Positions 13,957 to 23,090 of a stretch of DNA of 64,000 nucleotides are shown here, in pieces. The notes under the pieces are model-generated. The model ran no database searches, was not told where the DNA came from, and saw nothing but the letters and a program-made list of their open reading frames with translations. Every line of letters starts with the position of its first letter. Positions within the stretch are counted from its first letter, which is position 1. Origin of the DNA: Polyangiaceae bacterium (lineage in GTDB: Bacteria; Myxococcota_A; Polyangia; Polyangiales; Polyangiaceae); assembly GCA_020633205.1 (NCBI GenBank), contig JACKEB010000016.1, positions 62,001 to 126,000 on the forward strand, in the 5' to 3' direction. The position numbers and the translations under genes were made by a program.

Positions 13957-16213
13957 AGCGCGTAGACCAGCGTCCGAGCTGCATGGCGTAGAGTTCGGCT
14001 TCCCCTTGCCGGCCCTCCGCAAGCGCCGAATCGCGGAGACGCATCAGCACCCCAATCAGCAACGGACGCAGAGCGTCCACCTCGGAGGGACCTACGTCTT
14101 CAATCCTCGCGGAAAGAAGTGCGAAGAGCTCCAGGTCGCGCTCGAGGCGCTCCAGGGCGATCGCGAGTTCGAGAGCCGTCGCGTCATCGTCCGGGTCGGC
14201 TTCGAGGCGACTCCGCAGACGCTCGACCTTTGCGTGGAGCTCCGCAGGATCCGAGGGGGGCGCTTGCGTATCGGCGCGTTCTGGCTCCGGCTCCAGCGCC
14301 GGCGGCTCCGCGAGCGCCGTGGGTTGGTAAGACGTCTGACTCAGCTGGCGCAGCGCCGCCTGGCGTGCGCGCTCTAGTCGCGCCACCTCGGCCGCCACCT
14401 CGCGATACGCGGTCGCCACCTCGACATCGTGAGGAGCACGCCTAAGGGCGATCGCCAAGTGCCGCTCTGCCGCCATCACGTCCCCTTGACGGTCCTGCTC
14501 GAAGCGTGCCGCCTCGCTGAGCCAACTCGCTGCACTCCGAGCGTCCACGCTGGGCTCGAGCTCGACCAGGTCGCGGAGGCGTGCGAACGCGAGGCTCGCG
14601 CCAGCAAGGTCGCCGAGCTTGGCGCGCAGGCGAGCTTCCACCCCGCGCGCTTCGAGTTCTTCGGGCACCCGCGCTGGGACCTGACGTAGGCGCGCGATGG
14701 CCGCTGGAATATCTCCTAGCTCGCTTAGAACCCGCGCCAAGTCGAGCAACGCGCCCGGGGGTACGCGGTCTTGAGCTTCGCCCAGTTCGATCGCCCGCTC
14801 AAGCAGTGCCGCAGCACGAGTGCCTCGACCGGCATCAGAAAAGGCCTTTGCGAGACCCCAGGTTGCTTCAGCGTCGTCAGGACAGTAGCGCAGCGCCCGC
14901 TCGAACACCTTACCTGCTTCCTTGAGGAAACCAGCCTCGAGCAGTCGCCGACCAGCGTGCAAGCAAACGGTATTGCGCGCCAGGGCACCGATGGCCGCAG
15001 CTTCAAGGTGCTCCACGTCGGACATCGCGCCTTGCACGTCACCGCGGCCGAGACGCGCTGTCAGACGCGCCCAACGCGCACTGGCCTGGCCAGGCCACCG
15101 AGCGACCGCCTGATCCAGCGCGCGAAAGCGCTCCCCGGTCTCCAGCGTCAGTTCTGCGAGCCTGAGCCACATCAACGACGCCAAGGGCGCATAAACCTCC
15201 GCGGTCGCAAGCGCCTCCGCGGCCCCTAGTGCCCCGGAAACGTCCCCGGAGTGGGCGAGCAACTCGACCCCGACCACACCACACTCGGCGACCGGGCCAG
15301 TTTCAACCACCAGGCCGAGCGCTGCCTCCTGCCGACCCTCCACCCAGGCATCGATCTCTGCCACCTGTCGGGCCAACACGGGGTGCCGAGGTGCGCGCTC
15401 TAGCGCCTCCATATAGGACTGCCGCGCGGAATCGATGTTGCCCGCTGCCTGCTGGTCATCGGCGTCGCTGGCTAGCTCCGCCACCTCCAACGCGCGGATG
15501 ACCCGCGCTCCGTTCGCCGGAGGCGGTAGCCGCTGGTCGAGGCGCACCCGAAAGCGATCGGTTTCGGCCTCGAGGCCGCCGAGGCGCACTCCAATGGCGG
15601 ACGCGGCACGTACACCCAGCGCGGGCAGGATCGCTCGCGCGAGTTGATGCGCGACGTCCTCCACCTCGAACACCCTGCCTCGTCGCACGGCCACCCTACC
15701 GAGCAAGGAGTCCATCACGCGCAGCGCGGGCCCAAGGGGCGGAGTTCCAAGCCCCACGCCGCGCTCGTCGCTCACCACGAGGCGGGCGTGATCGTCCATG
15801 GGAGCCCACAGCACGTCGAATGCCAGGGCGCGGGTCCCATGCGCTACGCCGACACCAATGCCTCCCGGCAACGCCCAGAACGTCGCGCGAACCGGCTCGC
15901 TCACCCCGAGAGCGTGGCCGAGGCTCGTGCGCGTCCAGCGCTCGAGGTCGGCCATCCCAAGCTCCAGTTCGGCGCACTCGAACTCACCCCGCCGATGACG
16001 AAACACGGGCACGCCACCAGACAGATCGACCGGAAATGCCAGGCCGGGGAGGCTGATTGTGAGGCCGTGAACCTTGAGCGGCCCCACTTCCACGGCTTCG
16101 TACACCTCGAGTCCCAGCGCACCGCGGGCGACCGCGAGGCGGATCGGGGCCCGATCACTCGCTTCGCTGGCGGTGACGGGGCGTTTGGGGGCACGGACGG
16201 CGCGTGAAGACAA
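13955..16213 (-). CDS. large tetratricopeptide-repeat protein
   Basis: The 752-residue product has an N-terminal region of about 230 residues without a clear match (VFRHRRGEFECAELELGMADL). From about residue 245 helical pairs of TPR type run through the protein: AAGNIDSARQSYMEALERAP, AGKVFERALRYCPDDAEATW, and ERHLAIALRRAPHDVEVA. No signal peptide or membrane helix is visible, so it is probably a cytoplasmic scaffold. The segment LALSEPPALEPEPERADTQ-like Pro/Glu linker near 650 separates the last TPR set. Partner proteins are unknown. Convergent with the acidic propeller gene, with only 16 bp between stop codons. Confidence 0.82.
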   Translation of the reverse strand: MSSRAVRAPKRPVTASEASDRAPIRLAVARGALGLEVYEAVEVGPLKVHGLTISLPGLAFPVDLSGGVPVFRHRRGEFECAELELGMADLERWTRTSLGHALGVSEPVRATFWALPGGIGVGVAHGTRALAFDVLWAPMDDHARLVVSDERGVGLGTPPLGPALRVMDSLLGRVAVRRGRVFEVEDVAHQLARAILPALGVRAASAIGVRLGGLEAETDRFRVRLDQRLPPPANGARVIRALEVAELASDADDQQAAGNIDSARQSYMEALERAPRHPVLARQVAEIDAWVEGRQEAALGLVVETGPVAECGVVGVELLAHSGDVSGALGAAEALATAEVYAPLASLMWLRLAELTLETGERFRALDQAVARWPGQASARWARLTARLGRGDVQGAMSDVEHLEAAAIGALARNTVCLHAGRRLLEAGFLKEAGKVFERALRYCPDDAEATWGLAKAFSDAGRGTRAAALLERAIELGEAQDRVPPGALLDLARVLSELGDIPAAIARLRQVPARVPEELEARGVEARLRAKLGDLAGASLAFARLRDLVELEPSVDARSAASWLSEAARFEQDRQGDVMAAERHLAIALRRAPHDVEVATAYREVAAEVARLERARQAALRQLSQTSYQPTALAEPPALEPEPERADTQAPPSDPAELHAKVERLRSRLEADPDDDATALELAIALERLERDLELFALLSARIEDVGPSEVDALRPLLIGVLMRLRDSALAEGRQGEAELYAMQLGRWSTR

Positions 16214-16380
16214 AGCTTCGAGGAGTTTACCAGTCCGAGGGCAGTCGACGCTTCTTTCCGGCGCTTGGCGCTGCTCCCTCCCCCAAAAAGAAACTTGGGA
16301 CGCTCCTGGTCAGCGAGTCCGAGCCTCCTCACCCGATTGGGTCGCGCCCGTCCCGGAAACGCAGGCACGCGAAAACGAAA

Positions 16381-16404
16381 GAGGGCCGCCCATGGGCGGC
16401 CCTC
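16381..16404 (-). terminator. 24-bp perfect palindrome, terminator of the MlaC-like gene
   Basis: GAGGGCCGCCCA followed by its exact reverse complement makes a 12-bp stem with no loop bases. On the minus strand it is followed by TTTCGTTTTCGCG. It lies 45 bp beyond the stop of the gene at 16449 and fits an intrinsic terminator. Confidence 0.8.
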
Positions 16405-16448
16405 AGCGACTGGGATTCTGACTCAATCGAATGAGTTCGTGAGGAGCT

Positions 16449-17054
16449 TCACGAAGCGTCGCGCTTCTTCTTCATCAAGCGGATCAGTTCGTCCCAGCCC
16501 TTCTTCTTCAAGATGCGCTTGAACTGGCTGCGGTAGCCGCGGGTCAGGCTGCTGCCTTCGGTGACGATGTCGATGATCTTCAGGCTGCCACCCTCGGTCG
16601 CGACCACGTAGTCGATGCTGAGAGGCTCCTCGCGCTTGTCCGTCTTGCTCTTGGCAACCGTCTTCACGAGGTACTTGGTGCCGGACTTGTCTTCGCCCTC
16701 GAAGCTCACCTGGTAGTTGAGCGTCTTGCGCAGGTTCTTTTCGTAGGCCTGCCGGACGAGGTCCTTCAGCAGGCCCCTGAACTCTTCACGCTCAGCGTCG
16801 CTGCGCTTCTTCCACGTGGAAGAGCCGAGGGACTTCTTGGCGAGCGTGTCGTAGTCGAGGATTTGATCGAAGACAGCGTGGATCTTTTCCTTGTTGTCGC
16901 CCGCCTTCATCAGCTTCACCAGCTCGGACTGGCGCTGTTGGACGAAGGACTCCGCCTTGCCTTTGGCGAAGGCGGCGCTGGGCAGCAGGAAGAGAGCCAG
17001 CATCGCAAAGAGGGAGAGGAACGTCTTTCGGTTCATGTTCGGTCTGCCATTCAT
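16449..17054 (-). CDS. MlaC/Ttg2D-like periplasmic ABC-transport auxiliary protein
   Basis: The 201-residue product (195 if ATG at 17036 is used) has a signal peptide NRKTFLSLFAMLALFLLPSAAFA with an AxA cleavage site, so it is exported. The mature part resembles MlaC/toluene-tolerance Ttg2D proteins: EKIHAVFDQILDYDTLAKKSLGSSTWKKRSDAEREEFRGLLKDLVRQAYEKNL and IDIVTEGSSLTRGYRSQFKRIL. MlaC carries phospholipids between outer and inner membrane partners. No mlaD, mlaE or mlaF gene is adjacent here. It lies downstream of the pilS-like gene but behind a hairpin, so it may be a separate unit. The gene ends at a strong palindromic terminator. Confidence 0.85.
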   Translation of the reverse strand: MNGRPNMNRKTFLSLFAMLALFLLPSAAFAKGKAESFVQQRQSELVKLMKAGDNKEKIHAVFDQILDYDTLAKKSLGSSTWKKRSDAEREEFRGLLKDLVRQAYEKNLRKTLNYQVSFEGEDKSGTKYLVKTVAKSKTDKREEPLSIDYVVATEGGSLKIIDIVTEGSSLTRGYRSQFKRILKKKGWDELIRLMKKKRDAS

Positions 17055-17164
17055 GGGTTCCAGGGGGTTTTACGCAACCCCAGTGCCAAACCTTCAAAGC
17101 CACCCGGGCGCCGAGCGTTAGAATGTCCGTCGATGTGGCGCCAATCAGGCGAAAATCAAAGCAA

Positions 17165-17203
17165 TTTGCCGCGCCCGGCGCGGCAAACTGTCGCGGCTTT
17201 TTT
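17165..17203 (-). terminator. hairpin downstream of the pilS-like gene
   Basis: TTTGCCGCGC (17165-17174) pairs with GCGCGGCAAA (17178-17187), a 10-bp stem with a 3-nt loop. On the minus strand it is followed by TTGCTTTGATTTT. An alternative pairing, GCCGCG with CGCGGC at 17192-17197, would place T6 right after the stem on the plus strand. Confidence 0.65.
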
Positions 17204-17262
17204 ATGCTCAGCACCTCCTGTGGGGCCAAGCGGGGTGTGACCTGCGAGGCGTGGTCCGTGAG

Positions 17263-18588
17263 TCACACCTGACTGGCATCCGGTGGCTCGACTCGCCGGG
17301 CGCGTACCCTGAAGGTCGCTCCCTGACCCTCGCTGCTGTCGACCTCGATCTGAAAACCGTGCTCGTCGGCGATGCGCTTGACCACGGCTAGGCCAACGCC
17401 GGTGCCCTTGGAGCGGGTCGTGAAGAACGCATCGAAGAGTCGAGCTCGCGCCTCTTCCTCGATACCGATCCCATCGTCTTCGACGGCCAGGGAGTACTCG
17501 TCGTCCCCGTTTTCACTCAGCCGGACGCGAACCTCATCCCCGGCGCTGCTGGCTTGGACCGCGTTGCGCACCAAGTTCCAGACGAGCTGGCGCATTTGCG
17601 CGCCGTCCGCCTCGATGAACGCGTGGTCCACTCCCAGATAGACCACACGCACGTCGCTCACCGCGCGGCCTGAGGTAGCGGAGAGCTCCGCGACTTCCCG
17701 TGCGGTAATTGCCCAATCCATGGGTCGCAGCTGGGGCTTGCGCGGTCGCGACAGGTCCATCATGTCGGTGACCAAGTCGTTGAGCCGAGAGGCCTCCCGC
17801 TGGATGATCTCACACAGCTGCTTGTCCTCTTCTACCAGTCCCGAGCTGGTCTTGAGGAGCTGGATCGACCCCGAGATGGATCCCAGAGGATTGCGGATCT
17901 CATGGGCCAGGCCTGCTGCCAAGCGGCCGAGGGCAGCCATGCGTTCGGCTTCCGCGGCGCGCTCCTCCGCCGCCTGGATCTGCCCTCCGGCCTTAGCCAA
18001 GCGCTCCGCCAGGGTGCCGCTGAGCAGCATCACCGTGACGATCACCAACGCGTTCAAGAGCGCGTAGTAGCCTAGCTCCTTCGGCGTGTAGATATAGGCT
18101 TGAACCGGCTGATCAGGCGGCGGGGCAAGCCATCCAAGATGTAGCGACGCGACGAGACCGCCGTAACACAGGATGCCGCTCGCCGCGGCAATGCCTGCCC
18201 CACGGAAACCCGTAAGGATCGCACCCACCGCGCAACTCAAACCGTAGAGCGACGCCGCGCCACTCGAGGCCCCTCCGGAGAGGTACGCCAGCACGGTCCA
18301 CACCACCTGGTCGAAGATCACCTGGAGATCGGCCAGCACCTCCAGGTGTTTCCCGCTGCGGAGCACGAGGCTGTAGACGCCGGCGAGCACGAAGGATGCC
18401 AGGAGCGTGACCAATGACACGCGCGGCGTGAACTGGTCGAACACCAGTGCATCGCCCTTCAGCCCCAAGCCCCCCAGCAAGCCGAGAAGCAGCGCCAAGA
18501 GCAGAACGCGACCGCCAGTGAGCCAAACGAGGCGGCGAGGGAGCGCCGCCCCAGCCAATGCGTCGGGTATCCCTAAGGAAACAGCCAT
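17263..18588 (-). CDS. pilS: sensor histidine kinase, PilS-like
   Basis: The 441-residue protein has six hydrophobic segments in its first about 195 residues and then a short linker and a HisKA/HATPase module. The H-box is GLAHEIRNPLGSI with the phospho-acceptor at H229. The N-box is LVWNLVRNAVQAS, G1 is VEDDGIGIEEE, and the F/G2 region is FDAFFTTRSKGTGVGLAVV. The multispanning N-terminus without a periplasmic sensor domain and the location next to pilC match PilS of the type IV pilus regulatory pair. The expected response regulator pilR is not adjacent; the next gene downstream is MlaC-like. Call as pilS is by context and architecture. Confidence 0.85.
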   Translation of the reverse strand: MAVSLGIPDALAGAALPRRLVWLTGGRVLLLALLLGLLGGLGLKGDALVFDQFTPRVSLVTLLASFVLAGVYSLVLRSGKHLEVLADLQVIFDQVVWTVLAYLSGGASSGAASLYGLSCAVGAILTGFRGAGIAAASGILCYGGLVASLHLGWLAPPPDQPVQAYIYTPKELGYYALLNALVIVTVMLLSGTLAERLAKAGGQIQAAEERAAEAERMAALGRLAAGLAHEIRNPLGSISGSIQLLKTSSGLVEEDKQLCEIIQREASRLNDLVTDMMDLSRPRKPQLRPMDWAITAREVAELSATSGRAVSDVRVVYLGVDHAFIEADGAQMRQLVWNLVRNAVQASSAGDEVRVRLSENGDDEYSLAVEDDGIGIEEEARARLFDAFFTTRSKGTGVGLAVVKRIADEHGFQIEVDSSEGQGATFRVRARRVEPPDASQV

Positions 18589-18636
18589 GCAGCGCCAAGA
18601 ACGTCCGAGCTCATCGAGCGCGCTCTAGGCGCGCCG

Positions 18637-19851
18637 CTAGTCGCCCTTGATGTTACCAGCGAGGTCGAAGATGGGCAGGTACATCGCCGCAAGCACGACA
18701 CCGACCATGCCGCCGACACCAACCATCAGAATCGGTTCGATCATGCTGGTGAGTGCAGCCACCGCGATGTCCGTCTCTTCCTCGTAGAAGTCGGCGATCT
18801 TGTTCAGCATCTGATCGAGCGCACCGGTCTGTTCACCGACGGCGATCATCTGTACGACCATATCCGGAAAGACCTTGGTCTCCATCAGCGGGTCGGCCAT
18901 GTTCTTACCTTCGCTGATCTTGCGGCGGACGTGCATGATGCCGTCCTCGATGAGCACGTTGCCCGAGGTCTTCGCGCAGATCTCCAAAGCGTCCAGGATC
19001 GGCACACCGGACTGCAGCAGGGTGCCGAGGGTGCGCGTGAAGCGCGCGACGGCGATCTTGCGCAGCACCGGGCCAATCACCGGGATGTTCAGCATCAACC
19101 GATGCCAGAAGTACTTCCCCTTCGGCTGGCGGTAGCTGTAGCTGACGCCCGCGACGATAGCGATCACTCCGATCACGATGAAGGGCGAATAGCTGATGAA
19201 GCCATTCGACATGCTGATCATGATCTGTGTGAGCTTCGGGAGCTGCGCCTTGCCACCGCCGAAGTCCTTGAACATGCCTTCGAACGCCGGGATGACGAAG
19301 GTCAGCAGGATCGTCATCACGCCCACTGCAACGAGGATGACGATGCTTGGGTAAACCAATGCACCGCGCACCTGGCTGAGCAGTTTGGCTCGCTTCTCCA
19401 AGTAGACGGAGAGACGAGACATGATGGCGTCCAAGATACCGCCGACCTCACCAGCTTGAACCAGGTTGACGAACAGCTCGTCGAAGATCTTGGGATGTCG
19501 CCGCAGGGAATCGCTGAATGTCGCGCCTTGCTCGACCGACGCCTTCACGTCCCGCAGACAGTTGGCGAAGATCTTGTTCTTCTGCTGCGAAGCCAAGATG
19601 TCGAGGCACTGCACCAGTGGCAACCCGGCGTCGACCATGGTCGAGAACAAGCGGGTGAAGGTGACCAGCTCCTTGGTGCTCACGCCGGAGCCGAACTGGA
19701 TGTTGAGTGCCTTGCCGCGCTTCTTGACCTTGACTGGGTTCAGCTGCTGCTGGCGGAGCTTGGCGTTGACGGCGTCTTCAGTGTCCGCCTCCATCACGCC
19801 CTTGCGGATTTCCCCGCTGCGCGCTCGCGCTTCCCATGCAAATTCAGCCAT
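18637..19851 (-). CDS. pilC: type IV pilus inner-membrane assembly protein PilC
   Basis: This 404-residue protein has two repeated GspF/T2SF domains, around residues 65-190 and 270-395: GVSTKELVTFTRLFSTMVDAGLPLVQ and RFTRTLGTLLQSGVPILDALE. Each is followed by membrane helices (VILVAVGVMTILLTFVIPAF, PFIVIGVIAIVAGVSY, and ILMVGVGGMVGVVLAAMYL). Signature phrases AGEVGGILDAIM and VGEQTGALDQML are typical of PilC. The N-terminal cytoplasmic domain starts MAEFAWEARARSGEIRKGVMEAD. PilC forms the inner-membrane platform that passes pilin subunits to PilB/PilT motors. pilB and pilT are not in the window; the next upstream gene is divergent. It is followed by the pilS-like gene 48 bp downstream. Confidence 0.95.
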   Translation of the reverse strand: MAEFAWEARARSGEIRKGVMEADTEDAVNAKLRQQQLNPVKVKKRGKALNIQFGSGVSTKELVTFTRLFSTMVDAGLPLVQCLDILASQQKNKIFANCLRDVKASVEQGATFSDSLRRHPKIFDELFVNLVQAGEVGGILDAIMSRLSVYLEKRAKLLSQVRGALVYPSIVILVAVGVMTILLTFVIPAFEGMFKDFGGGKAQLPKLTQIMISMSNGFISYSPFIVIGVIAIVAGVSYSYRQPKGKYFWHRLMLNIPVIGPVLRKIAVARFTRTLGTLLQSGVPILDALEICAKTSGNVLIEDGIMHVRRKISEGKNMADPLMETKVFPDMVVQMIAVGEQTGALDQMLNKIADFYEEETDIAVAALTSMIEPILMVGVGGMVGVVLAAMYLPIFDLAGNIKGD

Positions 19852-19982
19852 ACCGACGTGCTTCCCGACGTGTGCGCGCTGGTGCTCTCACCAGCTGCGC
19901 AGGGCAGTTCGTAACGAGCAAGGGTAGCTCGCCGCAGGCCCAGCGGTCAAAAGCGCGGATAAACCCGTAGGCGGGTTCGGCC

Positions 19983-21164
19983 GTGCTTCCCCAAACGGGC
20001 TTATGCTTCGACATCGATATGCAGAGTTCTCCCCCTTGCTTGGAAGGCGGCCCCTGGGCGGATCCAATGGCCACGCTCCTCCAACACGAAGTCGTCGAGG
20101 CCGGGGTGGCCCCAGGGGCGGTGATTGGGGTCGCGCGGCGCCGCTCCGCGAGCTGGCATCGGGGTGTCGCGGCAGCTGGCAGCCTCGAGCCAGCGCCCGA
20201 CCCCAGCGAGCCCGTGAGCTGGCGCACGGTCTACGACCTGGCGAGCGTCACCAAACCGCTCACTGCGTGTTTGGCGCTGGAGGAAGAAGCGCGTAGACCG
20301 GGGTTCCTTCAGCGACCGCTAGGTGACTTGCTGAGCGAGGCCCAGGGCACGCTCGCGGAAGCCTCGACGCTCCACGCGCTCTTGAGTCATCGCGCGGGAT
20401 TGATCGCGCACCTCGAGTTGTTCGCTTCGCTCCGCGAGGGTCGGCCGCAGCGTTCCGAAGCCTTGCTCAGAGAAGCCGCTCAGGGCTTCCGCCCGGAATG
20501 CTTGGATCAGCCATCCGGCACCTATCCGCCGGTTTACAGCGACCTTGGCTACATGCTCGTTGGAGCGGCTCTGGAGGCTGAGTTCGGCCTTTCCCTTGCC
20601 GAGCAACTGTCAGCTCTCCAAGCGACTTGGCGCATTCCCGGGTTCTTGGGTCCGGCCGAGGCGCTCAGCCCGAGGGCGACAGCGGCAGCTCGGCAGCCGG
20701 TCGCACCCACTGAAGACGTCGGGTGGCGCGGCGGAAGGCTGCGAGGCGCCGTCCACGATGAGAATGCGTGGGCGCTACGCGGGTCTGGCCTGTGCGGCCA
20801 CGCAGGTGCATTTGGGGAGGTCGCGGCGGTGCTGGAGTTCGGCATCCGGCTACTGGAAAGCCTGCGAGGTGAAGGACCGCTCCCGGCCTCCGTGCTGGCG
20901 GATGCCCTGAGCCCCCAAGCCGGAGGCTCCCACCGTCTCGGCTTCGATGGTCGCTCCGCAGGGTCGTCCTCTGGAGCCCACTTCAGTGACGCCAGCTTTG
21001 GGCATCTTGGGTTCACGGGAACCAGCCTGTGGTGCGACCCGCGGGCCGAACTGGTGGTGGTGCTGCTGAGCAACCGCGTGTGTCCCACGCGAGATAACAT
21101 CAGAATCCGCAGCGCCCGGCCGAGAATCCACGACGCCGTCTTCCACCTCACGCAACGCGATTGA
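19983..21164 (+). CDS. serine hydrolase, beta-lactamase class C / esterase family
   Basis: The frame encodes up to 393 residues. The SxxK nucleophile motif is in ASVTKPL near residue 88, YSD (in VYSDLGYMLVG) corresponds to the class-C YxN motif, and HLGFTGTS is the C-terminal HxG-like block. These sit in the right order for a PBP/beta-lactamase-fold hydrolase. Biological substrates are unknown; beta-lactamase, peptidase and esterase activities all occur in this group. No signal peptide is evident. The start is uncertain: GTG 19983, ATG 20019 and ATG 20067 are in frame, none with a strong RBS. It is divergent from pilC and ends at a clear terminator. Confidence 0.85.
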   Translation: MLPQTGLCFDIDMQSSPPCLEGGPWADPMATLLQHEVVEAGVAPGAVIGVARRRSASWHRGVAAAGSLEPAPDPSEPVSWRTVYDLASVTKPLTACLALEEEARRPGFLQRPLGDLLSEAQGTLAEASTLHALLSHRAGLIAHLELFASLREGRPQRSEALLREAAQGFRPECLDQPSGTYPPVYSDLGYMLVGAALEAEFGLSLAEQLSALQATWRIPGFLGPAEALSPRATAAARQPVAPTEDVGWRGGRLRGAVHDENAWALRGSGLCGHAGAFGEVAAVLEFGIRLLESLRGEGPLPASVLADALSPQAGGSHRLGFDGRSAGSSSGAHFSDASFGHLGFTGTSLWCDPRAELVVVLLSNRVCPTRDNIRIRSARPRIHDAVFHLTQRD

Positions 21165-21538
21165 AGCGGCCGCTACTCAAAGGACGAACGCCACCAGCGA
21201 ACAAACGACGGGGACGACCCGAGAACGGGTCGACGCTGGCGGCTTTTTGGGCTTTAGTCGCCCCCAAGTACCTGACTCACCGGGGTGTTGGGTCAGCTCA
21301 CTTCCCTGCTAATGGTCTGCAGCCAAGAACTCACTCAACTCGGTCGTCTCCTCACTAGGCCACTACGGAACCAGCCGACAGTCCCCGGTCCGCGGGCAAA
21401 CTGTGCGGGTAGCACTGCGTTCCCGCTCGGTTCCAGCACCAGTCGCCTGGTTGGTCGCGCCAACTTCCCAGAAACGTTCAGCTTGCGCGAGCTGCGCTTG
21501 GCTTAGCCCCGGATCCCGGGCAGGATTGTATCGCTCCC
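21165..21538. other. intergenic region with a terminator
   Basis: This 374-bp region separates two plus-strand genes. It holds a nested hairpin terminator near its left end and then about 290 bp that must contain the promoter of the FHA gene. I see no credible ORF or further structure. Confidence 0.6.
21189..21248 (+). terminator. intrinsic terminator of the serine hydrolase gene
   Basis: An outer stem CGCCACCAGCG/CGCTGGCGGC (21189-21199 and 21234-21243) is capped by an inner hairpin CGACCC-GAGAAC-GGGTCG, and TTTTT follows at 21244-21248. It lies about 25 bp after the stop of the upstream gene. Confidence 0.8.
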
Positions 21539-23077
21539 ATGTGGAAGCTCTCGATCGCCGATGATCAGGCCAATACGACGGTCGTCAATCTGACGCGCGA
21601 CGAGTACACCGTTGGTCGTGCGGAGGACAGCACCGTCCGACTCACCGAGCGTAACATCTCGCGTCGGCATGCCCGTTTGTACAAGAACGGCGAAGGCTGG
21701 GTCATCGAGGACCTCGACAGCTACAACGGCTGCTTCGTCAATGGGACACGCATTGGTGGAGCGCACCGACTTGAGCACGGGGATCTGATCCAGCTCGGCG
21801 ACTACCGTCTCGAGGTGATGGACGAGGCTGTTGCTGGCGTACCTCAAGGCAAGAACGCCACCATCCCCGCCGTCCCGAAGAGCCAGGCGTTACTCGGCCA
21901 GCCTGACCGCCTGGTGATGTTGGTGGGCCCCACTCCTGGGCTCGAGTTCCCACTGACAGAAGACACGCTCACCCTGGGTCGCGGTGAGGAGTGTCAGATC
22001 TCGATCAACCACAGCTCCGTCAGTCGGGTCCACGCCGAGATCCGCCCGGCGGGCCGTGGTCGCTACGAGATCCTCGATAAAAACAGCGCGAACGGCGTAC
22101 GCATAAACGGCGTGGAGTTGCAACGCGGGCTAGTGGACGCGCGCGACAACGTCGAGCTGGGCGACGTCGTGCTGAAGTTCATCCCCGCCGGGCAGATCTA
22201 CAAGCCAGGCGCTGATGAGAGTCAGCAGATCGACGCCATAAGCCCAGCCGCACTCGAGCGCATCAGCCCCTTGCCGGGCCTGGAGACACCGGCGCCAACC
22301 GGTATCCCCGCGGCACTGAAGGTGGTTCTCGCGGTGGTCGGCTTGGGCGTGCTCGTAGTGCTCGGCATGCTCACCCTGGGTGGCAAGTCCGACGCGAACG
22401 ACGACAGCAGCACCACCACTCAGGCAACCGTTGACCCCGCAGCGCAAGCGCTAGAAGAAGCCAAAGAGCTCCTGAAGCAGAACGACCTAGAAGGGGCGCA
22501 CAAGCGCGCCACCGAGGGCATCCCGGAGTCCAGCAACGCACGCCAATCTCCGGATTTCCGCGAAATCGAGGCCAAGTGGGCGGACTCGCTGTTCGACAAG
22601 GCTGCTGCGGAGACGGACCCCACCAAGCGCCGCGAGATCCTCGACCGCATCGCGAAGGCAACCAGCGTCGACAGTACCCGGCGGAAACGCGCGGTGAACG
22701 AAATCGCCAAGTTGGATGGCGACGGCGTCGACATCAACGAGCTGCCCGCCGTCCCCAAGCCCGACACCAGCGCTGGCGCTCCAAGCGCACCCACTTCCTC
22801 TGGGGGCCTGGTGCGTAAGAATCCCTTTGGGGAGTCCACCGCCAAGCCCACGCCGACGGAGAAGCCGGCTGCAACCAGCAACGGCAGCGCGATCGACGAC
22901 GCGGCAAGCGGCGACCGCGAAAAGAAGACTCGTGCGAAGGCGGCACTGCTGGCCAAGGCGAACTCCGGCACCGCGACGAAGCAGGACCTGCGAGTGCTGC
23001 GCGCCCTGTGTCGCCAGCTCGGCGATGGCGGGTGCGTGGCGAAGGCGTCCGCGATGCTAGCTAGCGCGCCCGAGTGA
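21539..23077 (+). CDS. membrane protein with two FHA domains
   Basis: The 512-residue protein has two forkhead-associated domains: residues about 1-100 (GRAEDSTVRL, ISRRHARL, SYNGCFVNGTRI) and about 120-220 (LGRGEECQISINHSSVSRVHAEI, SANGVRINGVEL). FHA domains bind phosphothreonine peptides. A single transmembrane segment lies near residues 260-282 (LKVVLAVVGLGVLVVLGML), and the C-terminal half is helical, Ala/Lys-rich and probably periplasmic (KELLKQNDLEGAHKRATEG). It would link cytoplasmic Ser/Thr-kinase signalling to an envelope-side activity. A SGNH hydrolase gene follows 13 bp downstream on the same strand with a strong RBS, so they form an operon. Confidence 0.85.
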   Translation: MWKLSIADDQANTTVVNLTRDEYTVGRAEDSTVRLTERNISRRHARLYKNGEGWVIEDLDSYNGCFVNGTRIGGAHRLEHGDLIQLGDYRLEVMDEAVAGVPQGKNATIPAVPKSQALLGQPDRLVMLVGPTPGLEFPLTEDTLTLGRGEECQISINHSSVSRVHAEIRPAGRGRYEILDKNSANGVRINGVELQRGLVDARDNVELGDVVLKFIPAGQIYKPGADESQQIDAISPAALERISPLPGLETPAPTGIPAALKVVLAVVGLGVLVVLGMLTLGGKSDANDDSSTTTQATVDPAAQALEEAKELLKQNDLEGAHKRATEGIPESSNARQSPDFREIEAKWADSLFDKAAAETDPTKRREILDRIAKATSVDSTRRKRAVNEIAKLDGDGVDINELPAVPKPDTSAGAPSAPTSSGGLVRKNPFGESTAKPTPTEKPAATSNGSAIDDAASGDREKKTRAKAALLAKANSGTATKQDLRVLRALCRQLGDGGCVAKASAMLASAPE

Positions 23078-23090
23078 TCTGGGGGGAGCG

